Positions 1 to 5,283 of a DNA stretch of 7,318 nucleotides are shown piece after piece. The notes beneath the pieces were generated by a model. It was not told where the DNA came from, searched no databases, and saw only the letters and a list, made by a program, of their open reading frames with translations. The stretch is from contig JAOUQA010000096.1 in NCBI GenBank assembly GCA_029879605.1, positions 1 to 7,318 on the forward strand, given 5' to 3'. Each line of letters opens with the position of its first letter. Position 1 is the first letter of the stretch. The translations under genes and the position numbers were made by a program. This DNA is from Gammaproteobacteria bacterium (GTDB taxonomy: Bacteria; Pseudomonadota; Gammaproteobacteria; SZUA-229).

Positions 1-814
1 GGAAGATCCGAATCCCAGGGTGTCGGGTAATGGTTTAAGTAAACTGGCAAAGGCCGGTATTGAAGTTGAGTCCGGTTTGATGGAAGCACAGGCCAGGGAG
101 TTGAACCCGGGCTTTATTAAACGCATGACTAAAGGTTTGCCCTGGGTAAGGGTGAAGCTGGCTATGAGCCTGGATGGTCGTACGGCTATGGATTCAGGCG
201 AGAGCCAATGGATTACCGGTTCGACTGCTCGTGATGATGTGCAAAGACTACGGGCAAGAAGTTCAGCGGTTTTAACGGGTATAGGCACAATGCTGGCGGA
301 TGACCCGTCAATGAATGTCCGCATCGATAAACAGCAGCTGGGTGTGAGCGCGGAGCTTAATCAGCCGATGCGTGTCATTATTGATGGCAAGTTGCAGTGT
401 CCGCAAAATGCAAAAATGTTTAGTTTGCCCGGTCGCACAGTAGTGATGACTACAAAAAATGCAGCAGGTGAAATTAAACATGAAAATGTCGAGCTGGTAC
501 GTCTTGATGAAAACCAGGGTCATGTTGATTTAACAGCCGTCATGCACTGGCTGGCAGAACAGGAAGTTAATGAAGTGCATGTTGAAGCAGGGAGCGTTTT
601 ATCCGGTGCCTTACTGGAAACAGAGCTGGTAGATGAAATTGTTATTTATATGGCACCCCATATTATGGGTAATCATGCTAAAGGTTTATTTAATCTGCCT
701 GCCATTGACAAAATGAATCAGCGAGTTGGTCTGGATATAACAGATATCAGGGCTGTCGGTATTGACTGGCGTATTACCGCCAGACCAAAAAAACGAATTA
801 TTGAGGAGTTATAA
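1..814 (+). CDS. ribD: RibD, bifunctional pyrimidine deaminase/reductase, 5'-truncated by window edge
   Basis: RibD deaminates the pyrimidine product of GTP cyclohydrolase II and then reduces its ribosyl side chain with NADPH, two cytoplasmic steps of riboflavin synthesis. The reading frame is open from base 2 (E-D-P-N-P-R, then the GTG at 20), and this matches the inner RibD sequence xDPNPxVxGxGL, so the GTG at 20 is not the real start. About 100 N-terminal residues, carrying the zinc-binding deaminase motifs, lie outside the window. The complete reductase domain is present: VKLAMSLDGRTA, SGESQWITG, a GxGTxLADDP segment, then VEAG near the C-terminus, followed by LVDEIVIYMAPHIMG. These are standard RibD landmarks with no missing block. 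The TAA stop is 2 nt before the next gene, so the two are co-transcribed. The identification is secure; only the N-terminus is unseen. Confidence 0.96.
   Translation, partial: EDPNPRVSGNGLSKLAKAGIEVESGLMEAQARELNPGFIKRMTKGLPWVRVKLAMSLDGRTAMDSGESQWITGSTARDDVQRLRARSSAVLTGIGTMLADDPSMNVRIDKQQLGVSAELNQPMRVIIDGKLQCPQNAKMFSLPGRTVVMTTKNAAGEIKHENVELVRLDENQGHVDLTAVMHWLAEQEVNEVHVEAGSVLSGALLETELVDEIVIYMAPHIMGNHAKGLFNLPAIDKMNQRVGLDITDIRAVGIDWRITARPKKRIIEEL
803..808 (+). promoter_or_regulatory. Strong Shine-Dalgarno for the HslV-like gene
   Basis: GAGGAG lies inside the last codons of ribD, 8 nt before the ATG at 817. It is the best ribosome-binding site in the window and fixes the start of the Ntn-hydrolase gene. 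That puts a serine at position 2, immediately after the initiator methionine. Confidence 0.75.
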
Positions 815-816
815 TT

Positions 817-1389
817 ATGTCCACCATTGTTGTGGCTAAGAAAAATGGTAAAGCCTGTATCGCGGCTGATAGTTTAACCACTTTTGGTGATTTACGTATG
901 AGTGCAGAGTTTGATGTTGCCCATGATAAAATTCAATCTTATGGTGATGGCTATTTTGGTATTGTCGGCAGTGCGGCACATGCGCTGGTTATGGACAGCA
1001 TTATAAAAAATAAAAAAGTGAAAATTAATTTTTCCTGTCGCATGGAAATTTTTGAAACCTTTCGACAATTGCACCCGGTATTAAAAGATAAATACTTTTT
1101 AAATGCCAAGGATGAAGATGATGATCCTTACGAGGCGACTCATATCGATGCCTTAATCTGTAACCCGGATGGTATCTTTGGTGTTCATTCGTTGCGCGAA
1201 GTGAGTGAGTATAAAAAATTCTGGGCCATTGGTTCTGGCAGTGAATACGCACTGGGTGCCATGCATGCAGTGTATGAATCATGTGATACCGCTGAAGCGA
1301 TTGCACGAGCCGGGGTTGAAGCCGGTGCAGAATTTAATAATGCATCAGCAGCGCCTTTTACTTTTTATACAGTTGATCTGAAAGACTGA
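817..1389 (+). CDS. HslV/proteasome-beta-like Ntn hydrolase (uncharacterised), inside the riboflavin operon
   Basis: This 190-residue cytoplasmic protein has no signal peptide or membrane segment. Aligned by eye with HslV it keeps the fold landmarks of the proteasome beta family. The start MSTIVVAKKNGKACIAADS parallels HslV MTTIVSVRRNGHVVIAGD. After removal of Met1, Ser1 sits at the nucleophile position and Asp17 at its usual place. Lys38 (H-D-K-I), 13 residues before a GSAA turn at 51-54, is a plausible equivalent of catalytic Lys33. AIGSGSEYA (137-145) matches HslV AIGSGGPYA. An acidic stretch at 99-106 (D-E-D-D-D-P-Y-E) is not in HslV. I recall relatives in other proteobacteria being catalogued as hypothetical or even as transporters, but the sequence is clearly not a transporter. 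It is neither HslV itself (no hslU adjacent) nor obviously Anbu. Substrate and role are unknown. The ribD stop is 2 nt upstream, and its own stop overlaps the ribE start. Confidence 0.85.
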   Translation: MSTIVVAKKNGKACIAADSLTTFGDLRMSAEFDVAHDKIQSYGDGYFGIVGSAAHALVMDSIIKNKKVKINFSCRMEIFETFRQLHPVLKDKYFLNAKDEDDDPYEATHIDALICNPDGIFGVHSLREVSEYKKFWAIGSGSEYALGAMHAVYESCDTAEAIARAGVEAGAEFNNASAAPFTFYTVDLKD

Positions 1390-2045
1390 TGTTTACTGGA
1401 ATTATAGAAGCCAGAGGTAGCATCGAATCCATAGAAGACAAGGGTGGTGATGCCCGTTTCTGGATTCAGACTGGCAAGCTGGATATGACAGATGTACAAC
1501 TGGGCGACAGTATCGCTATGAACGGTGTCTGTTTAACGGCCATTGAATTGCGTGATGATGCGTATTGTGCTGATGTCTCTGGTGAAACCCTGTCTAAAAC
1601 ATCTTTAAGTCAGCTCAAAGCGGGCAGTGACGTTAATCTTGAAAAAGCGCTGACACCTACCACGCGACTGGGAGGACACCTGGTGAGTGGCCATGTGGAT
1701 GGTCTGGGTAAAGTCATCGAGCGCAGTGATGATGCACGTTCAGTTCGATTTACACTTGAGGCGCCTAAAGAGCTGGCAAAGTATATTGCCATGAAAGGTT
1801 CTATTACCGTGGACGGTGTGAGTTTAACGGTTAATAAAGTGAATGGTGCCCAGTTTGAATTGAATATTGTCCCCCATACCCTGCAGGAAACTATTATAGA
1901 TAGTTACCAGGCTGGCTCGATTGTGAACCTGGAAGTGGATCTGATTGCCCGTTACCTGGAGCGTTTGATACTGGGTGAAAAGGCGGCAGAACCGGGTAGT
2001 ACGATTACCGAATCTTTCCTGGCAGAGCATGGGTTTTTGAAGTGA
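1389..2045 (+). CDS. ribE: RibE, riboflavin synthase alpha chain
   Basis: Riboflavin synthase dismutates two molecules of 6,7-dimethyl-8-ribityllumazine into riboflavin and the pyrimidine that RibH re-uses. The 218-residue length is normal. The diagnostic N-terminus MFTGIIE is present, and the two duplicated lumazine-binding barrels are visible. Barrel one carries NGVCLT (45-50) with the usual Cys48, and the inter-barrel segment is GHLVSGHVDG (96-105). Barrel two carries DGVSLTV (142-148) and an N-x-x-P-H-T segment (159-164). The start is certain because MFTGIIE is the conserved first block. The ATG shares its A with the TGA of the upstream Ntn-hydrolase gene. No separate Shine-Dalgarno at proper spacing is visible, so translation is probably coupled. 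In some organisms the same gene is called ribC. Confidence 0.97.
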   Translation: MFTGIIEARGSIESIEDKGGDARFWIQTGKLDMTDVQLGDSIAMNGVCLTAIELRDDAYCADVSGETLSKTSLSQLKAGSDVNLEKALTPTTRLGGHLVSGHVDGLGKVIERSDDARSVRFTLEAPKELAKYIAMKGSITVDGVSLTVNKVNGAQFELNIVPHTLQETIIDSYQAGSIVNLEVDLIARYLERLILGEKAAEPGSTITESFLAEHGFLK

Positions 2046-2102
2046 CACGAATTGACGTGGCGATCTAATCAACTGACCGCAATCACCCGTAAAAACAAAA
2101 GC

Positions 2103-2131
2103 TTATCTCGGATGCTTCAAACCTGTATACT
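2103..2131 (+). promoter_or_regulatory. Candidate sigma70 promoter for the ribB-type gene
   Basis: A TATACT -10 hexamer (2126-2131) has TTATCT (2103-2108, 3 of 6 matches) 17 bp upstream. The start point would fall near 2138, leaving about a 35-nt leader. The 127-bp gap lacks a convincing intrinsic terminator and lacks the conserved helices of an FMN riboswitch. The downstream genes may therefore be both read through from ribE and transcribed from here. Confidence 0.4.
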
Positions 2132-2172
2132 ATATAGCCCATAGAACACAACTTACTTTAAGTATTTAACCT

Positions 2173-3276
2173 ATGTCATTGAATTCTATAGAAGAAATTA
2201 TCGAAGATCTCCGTCAGGGCAAGATGGTTGTCATTATGGATGACGAAGATCGTGAGAATGAAGGCGATTTGCTCATGGCGGCATCAGCTGCCACAGCAAA
2301 TGATATCAATTTCATGGCTCGTTATGGTCGTGGTCTGATCTGCCTGACACTAACCCGGGAGCGCTGTCAGCAGTTACGTTTGCCACTGATGGTGAATTCT
2401 ACGGATGAAGAACATGGCACAAATTTTACCTTATCCATTGAAGCGGCCGAAGGTGTGACCACCGGTATCTCTGCTGCTGATCGTGCTCGTACTGTACAGG
2501 CAGCTGTTGCAGTTGATGCGAAGCCAGATGACATCGTTCAGCCGGGACATATCTTTCCTCTGATGGCACAGCCCGGTGGTGTGCTCAATCGTGCCGGTCA
2601 TACCGAGGCTGGATGCGACCTGGCTCGACTGGCAGGGATGGACCCCAGTTCAGTAATAGTAGAAATCCTGAATGATGATGGCACTATGGCGCGTCGCCCG
2701 GACCTGGAAAAATTTGCCAAAGAACATAATCTCAAAATCGGCACCATTGAAGACCTGATTCGCTACCGTATCGAAAATGAAAAAACGGTCGAGCGTGTGG
2801 CTGAATGTGATTTCCCGAATGAGTATGGTCATTTTCGCCTGTTTGCATACCAGGATGAATTGTCCAAGGATTTACACCTCGCACTGGTGCATGGGGAAAT
2901 CGATCCTCAAAAGCCGGTGATGGTGCGCGTGCATATGGAAAACACCCTGTGTGATGTACTGGCCTCCAGTAATGCCTGTGGCTGGCCATTACGCAGTGCA
3001 ATGAAGCAGATAGCAGAGAGTGATCAGCCGGGCGTGGTGGTTGTATTGCGTCAGCATTATGATGCTCGCAGTATTGTTCAGTCCATGTTGCAACACCCGG
3101 AACCAGAAAAACACGATGAAGATCATCCAGCTGATTTAAGAACCCATGGTGTAGGTGCCCAGATCCTGATGGATTTAAATGTACACAAAATGCGTCTTAT
3201 GACAGCGCCTAAACGTATCCATGGCCTGGCAGGTTTTGGACTGGAAGTGGTTGATTATATACAGGGCGAAGAATAG
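2173..3276 (+). CDS. ribBX: RibBX-type protein: DHBP synthase fused to a degenerate GTP cyclohydrolase II-like domain
   Basis: Residues 1-200 form 3,4-dihydroxy-2-butanone-4-phosphate synthase, which makes the four-carbon unit for RibH from ribulose 5-phosphate. The motif DDEDRENEGD (23-32), the block EAAEGVTTGISAADR (90-104) and GHTEA (142-146) are intact, so this half should be active. Residues from about 207 to 367 follow the GTP cyclohydrolase II fold (LALVHGEI, VRVH at 251-254, ADLRTHGVGAQIL at 320-332), but the active site is gone. The zinc motif E-C-x10-C-x-C reads E256-N257 with Ala268 and Gly270 at the other two ligand positions. RQEGRGIGL reads RQHYDARSI (293-301). The segment that normally holds the catalytic Tyr is shortened. 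This matches the RibBX variant described in Proteobacteria such as Shewanella, so a separate ribA is expected elsewhere. No clear Shine-Dalgarno precedes the ATG; the start agrees with the family N-terminus. Confidence 0.93.
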   Translation: MSLNSIEEIIEDLRQGKMVVIMDDEDRENEGDLLMAASAATANDINFMARYGRGLICLTLTRERCQQLRLPLMVNSTDEEHGTNFTLSIEAAEGVTTGISAADRARTVQAAVAVDAKPDDIVQPGHIFPLMAQPGGVLNRAGHTEAGCDLARLAGMDPSSVIVEILNDDGTMARRPDLEKFAKEHNLKIGTIEDLIRYRIENEKTVERVAECDFPNEYGHFRLFAYQDELSKDLHLALVHGEIDPQKPVMVRVHMENTLCDVLASSNACGWPLRSAMKQIAESDQPGVVVVLRQHYDARSIVQSMLQHPEPEKHDEDHPADLRTHGVGAQILMDLNVHKMRLMTAPKRIHGLAGFGLEVVDYIQGEE

Positions 3277-3287
3277 TCGCATATAAT
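3258..3287 (+). promoter_or_regulatory. Candidate sigma70 promoter for ribH-nusB
   Basis: A perfect TATAAT (3282-3287) lies just after the upstream stop codon, with TATACA (3258-3263, 4 of 6 matches to the -35 consensus) 18 bp before it, inside the end of the coding region. The leader to the ribH ATG would be about 44 nt. The hexamers fit well, but the region is AT-rich and chance matches are possible. Confidence 0.4.
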
Positions 3288-3337
3288 ACAGAGCCATTGA
3301 ATTAGATTAATAAAGATTAATTACAACGAGTAAACTC

Positions 3338-3811
3338 ATGTCAGAAATAAAAATAATTGAAGGCGAATTACAGTATTCAAAAGGGCGTTTTGCTATTGTC
3401 TCTGCCCGTTTTAACAGTTTTATTGTTGATAGCCTGGAAGCCGGTGCTATAGATGCGTTTAAGCGTCATGGTGTGGCCGATGAAAATATTACTGTCGTCA
3501 AAGTACCCGGTGCCTATGAGATGCCGGTTGCAGTACAACACCTGGCACAAAGTGGTAAATATGATGCAATTGTTGGTTTAGGTGCTGTTATTCGTGGTTC
3601 AACACCGCATTTTGATTTTGTTGCTGGTGAAGCATCTAAAGGTCTGGCTTCTGTTGCTCTGGATCATGGTATTCCAGTTATCAATGGTGTTCTTACAACC
3701 AATACAATTGAGCAGGCAATCGAGCGAGCGGGAACCAAGGCGGGTAATAAAGGTGCAGAGGCAGCAATTACAGCACTGGAAATGGTTAATCTGTTAACCA
3801 AGCTTGATTAA
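3338..3811 (+). CDS. ribH: RibH, 6,7-dimethyl-8-ribityllumazine synthase
   Basis: Lumazine synthase condenses the RibD-pathway pyrimidine with the RibB product and forms large icosahedral or pentameric assemblies in the cytoplasm. The 157 residues are the usual size. Landmarks in order are ARFN (23-26, substrate phenyl-stacking loop), VPGAYEMP (56-63), AVIRGSTPHFDFV (83-95) containing the conserved His91, and GVLTTNTIEQAIERAGTKAGNKG near the C-terminus, which holds the phosphate-binding region. Nothing is missing. The ATG at 3338 suits the family N-terminus, though only a weak GAG (3328-3330) stands before it. The TAA stop shares its last A with the ATG of nusB, so the pair should be translationally linked. 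Confidence 0.97.
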   Translation: MSEIKIIEGELQYSKGRFAIVSARFNSFIVDSLEAGAIDAFKRHGVADENITVVKVPGAYEMPVAVQHLAQSGKYDAIVGLGAVIRGSTPHFDFVAGEASKGLASVALDHGIPVINGVLTTNTIEQAIERAGTKAGNKGAEAAITALEMVNLLTKLD

Positions 3812-4251
3812 TGTCCAGTGTCAGCCTTGCTAAAGGCCGTAGTAATGCTCGTAAAAAGGCCATGCAGGCTCTGTATCAATGGTCAATGACAGGTAATGAT
3901 CTGAGTGAAATCGAAGTTCAGTTTCATGCGGAACAGAACATGGAAAAAGTTGACCAGGATTATTTCCATGAGCTGTTACATAAAGTGCCAGAACTGGTAA
4001 CTGATCTGGATAATTTAATGGCCCCGCACCTGGATCGTAAACTCACTGAGCTTGATCCTGTAGAGCAGGCCATTTTAAGACTCTCCACTTATGAAATGAA
4101 ACATCGTCTTGATGTGCCCTATAAAGTTGTACTTGATGAATCCATCACGTTAGCTAAAGTATTCGGTGCCGATCAAAGCCATAAGTATGTGAATGGTGTG
4201 CTGGATAAGCTGGCTAAACAACTGCGCAGCGTAGAAGTGCAATCTCAATAG
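3811..4251 (+). CDS. nusB: NusB, transcription antitermination factor
   Basis: NusB binds boxA RNA together with S10 (NusE) and assists antitermination and folding of rRNA transcripts. At 146 residues it is a normal, all-helical, single-domain NusB. Family blocks are RxxARKKAMQALYQW in the first 25 residues, then ELDPVEQAILRLSTYEM around 80-96, then the C-terminal signature from P-Y-K-V-V-L-D-E through FGADQSHKYVNGVLDKLA. The basic N-terminus (KGRSNARKKA) is the expected RNA-binding part. The gene overlaps ribH by 1 nt, a frequent bacterial pairing. It is the last gene of this plus-strand block before an opposing gene. Confidence 0.96.
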   Translation: MSSVSLAKGRSNARKKAMQALYQWSMTGNDLSEIEVQFHAEQNMEKVDQDYFHELLHKVPELVTDLDNLMAPHLDRKLTELDPVEQAILRLSTYEMKHRLDVPYKVVLDESITLAKVFGADQSHKYVNGVLDKLAKQLRSVEVQSQ

Positions 4252-4261
4252 TTCAGACCAG

Positions 4262-4335
4262 GCTCAGGTTTAATATTAATTTTGTTTGAGCGCGTGATTT
4301 TTAGTCCTGATCAATTCTGATCTGGATCCTGTTTT
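4262..4335 (+). terminator. Possible terminator region between nusB and the convergent gene
   Basis: Two imperfect hairpins lie in the 89-bp convergent gap. The first pairs GCTCA (4262-4266) with TGAGC (4287-4291), extended by G-U pairs around an AT-rich loop, with five Ts at 4298-4302. The second pairs TCC-T-GATC (4305-4312) with GATC-T-GGA (4319-4326), with one T-T mismatch and a six-base loop, followed by TTTT at 4332-4335. In both cases the T tract is several bases away from the stem, so neither is a textbook intrinsic terminator. Confidence 0.35.
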
Positions 4336-4340
4336 AATTA

Positions 4341-5168
4341 TTATTGTCCCTGCATCTGTTTCTGAATCATTTCCATCATTTCAGGTGGTATATTTTGCAT
4401 CATCTGTTTCATGGTTTCAGGAGGAATGTTTTGTATCATCGTCTGAATACCCTGTGGAACCTGTTGCATCATATCATTGACAAAATTCTGAGCCGTAGTG
4501 ATTTTATAATTTTTCGGCAGGCCAAAGGCATTTGCAGGTAAGCTTGCCTTTTTATCAATTCGAGTCACCAGGGTATCTTGCTGTCTGTTCTGATCTGTTG
4601 ATTTTAATGGAAAGCCAATGTCTTTCATTTGATAGCTGAGGCTGATATCTGCCCGGTCACATTTATCAATAAAGTTAGTAGCCGGGTTGCCAGGCATAGA
4701 GGCAAACAGGCTATCCAGTTCTTCAGCCATGGCTGTAAATGCACGGGCAAACTTGTCAATGCCTAAATCATTCATGGCACTGGTTGAATTAAATACGCTG
4801 CCACAATACTGGTCGTTAACATACTCTTCATATTCACGGGTGGTATAACCTGCTATTGTCGGGCCATTGCCAAGTGCTTTGATTGTAAAGCCTGCCTGCT
4901 TTATAGCATTAGACCTGTCGGACTTAAGTGCGCTGCTCATATTAATTATTATGCGTTGATCATCAATAACCAGGTGCATATTTTGTTTATCCAGATCAAT
5001 AATAATGCGACCACCATTACCGGGCATTTCAAAGCGAGCACGGTTATTATCGATATACATTCTAGATGTCATACCATCCTGGTCTTTGCTTTCAATTAGG
5101 TTTGCAGCCATGGAAATGACAGGGCTTATTAAAATTAGCAGGGAAGTAATAGATTGTCTGATTTTCAT
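4341..5168 (-). CDS. Exported DUF4412-like protein with Met-rich repeat tail
   Basis: The 275-residue protein begins with a Sec-type signal peptide: K-I-R, a hydrophobic stretch over residues 7-18, and an S-M-A-A cleavage region near 19-22. It is therefore probably periplasmic. The body, about residues 23-225, has alternating beta-type segments (R-M-Y-I-D-N-N-R-A-R-F-E, I-I-I-D-L-D, M-H-L-V-I-D) typical of DUF4412-like proteins, a poorly characterised group resembling LolA-type sheets. Two cysteines, 122 and 170, could form a disulfide. Residues 233-267 form an imperfect 12-residue repeat, M-[MI]-Q-N-I-P-P-E-x-M, in two good copies and one degenerate copy, and the last 43 residues contain 11 methionines. 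It lies opposite to its neighbours, convergent with nusB and divergent from thiL, so it is a separate unit. Family assignment is by pattern memory and is moderate; function is unknown. Confidence 0.8.
   Translation of the reverse strand: MKIRQSITSLLILISPVISMAANLIESKDQDGMTSRMYIDNNRARFEMPGNGGRIIIDLDKQNMHLVIDDQRIIINMSSALKSDRSNAIKQAGFTIKALGNGPTIAGYTTREYEEYVNDQYCGSVFNSTSAMNDLGIDKFARAFTAMAEELDSLFASMPGNPATNFIDKCDRADISLSYQMKDIGFPLKSTDQNRQQDTLVTRIDKKASLPANAFGLPKNYKITTAQNFVNDMMQQVPQGIQTMIQNIPPETMKQMMQNIPPEMMEMIQKQMQGQ
4368..4472 (-). repeat. 36-bp tandem coding repeat (Met-rich tail)
   Basis: Two adjacent 36-bp units (4404-4439 and 4368-4403) encode MIQNIPPETMKQ and MMQNIPPEMMEM. A diverged 33-bp copy (4440-4472) encodes MMQQVPQGIQT. 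The units are in frame and differ by scattered substitutions, which suggests an old in-frame duplication kept under protein-level selection. Confidence 0.75.
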
Positions 5169-5192
5169 GATTTTAATGTCCGGTTAAATCAT

Positions 5193-5218
5193 TTGTGAAT
5201 AACAATGACTTGTGAATA
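5193..5218. repeat. Direct repeat TTGTGAATA x2, possible operator
   Basis: The 9-mer TTGTGAATA occurs at 5193-5201 and 5210-5218, a period of 17 bp, in the 115-bp divergent spacer. It overlaps the predicted start point of the minus-strand transcript, a usual place for an operator. No regulator can be named. Confidence 0.4.
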
Positions 5219-5222
5219 TATC
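5193..5222 (+). promoter_or_regulatory. Weak candidate promoter for thiL-pgpA
   Basis: TTGTGA (5193-5198) and TATATC (5217-5222) are 18 bp apart, each 4 of 6 to consensus. A closer alternative -35, TTGGCA at 5251-5256 (5 of 6), has only a poor AT-rich -10 (AATTTA) abutting the thiL start. A promoter must exist in this spacer because the upstream gene runs the other way, but its exact position is uncertain. Confidence 0.25.
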
Positions 5223-5249
5223 ATAAGAGATTACAATTGGCCTGAACAA
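5220..5249 (-). promoter_or_regulatory. Candidate promoter of the DUF4412-like gene
   Basis: Read on the minus strand, TTGTTC (5244-5249) stands 18 bp before TATGAT (5220-5225, 5 of 6 matches to the -10 consensus). The start point would be near 5213, with a leader of about 45 nt. The -35 is only 3 of 6, so confidence is limited. Confidence 0.35.
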
Positions 5250-5283
5250 GTTGGCAAAATCACACCTGTAGCAGAATTTATCC

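Noticed and set aside
20..22. GTG at 20 as the start of ribD
   Set aside because: The frame is open to the window edge and the residues before it (D-P-N-P-R) match the inner part of RibD, so the gene is simply cut by the window.
787..794. A-run AAAAAAAC near the ribD end as a programmed frameshift site
   Set aside because: It is only eight codons before the stop, and the zero frame gives the normal family C-terminus.
1025..1306. Opposite-strand open frame under the Ntn-hydrolase gene
   Set aside because: It lies wholly within a well-supported gene and has a low-complexity His/Arg-rich translation with no domain.
2046..2059. Hairpin CACG-AATTGA-CGTG as a ribE terminator
   Set aside because: The stem is only 4 bp and no T tract follows.
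2732..3001. Opposite-strand open frame under the ribB-type gene
   Set aside because: It is a shadow of a conserved coding region, with no ribosome-binding site and no recognisable product.
3582..3797. Alternative plus-strand frame inside ribH
   Set aside because: The translation is Leu/Gln-rich noise in another frame of a highly conserved gene.
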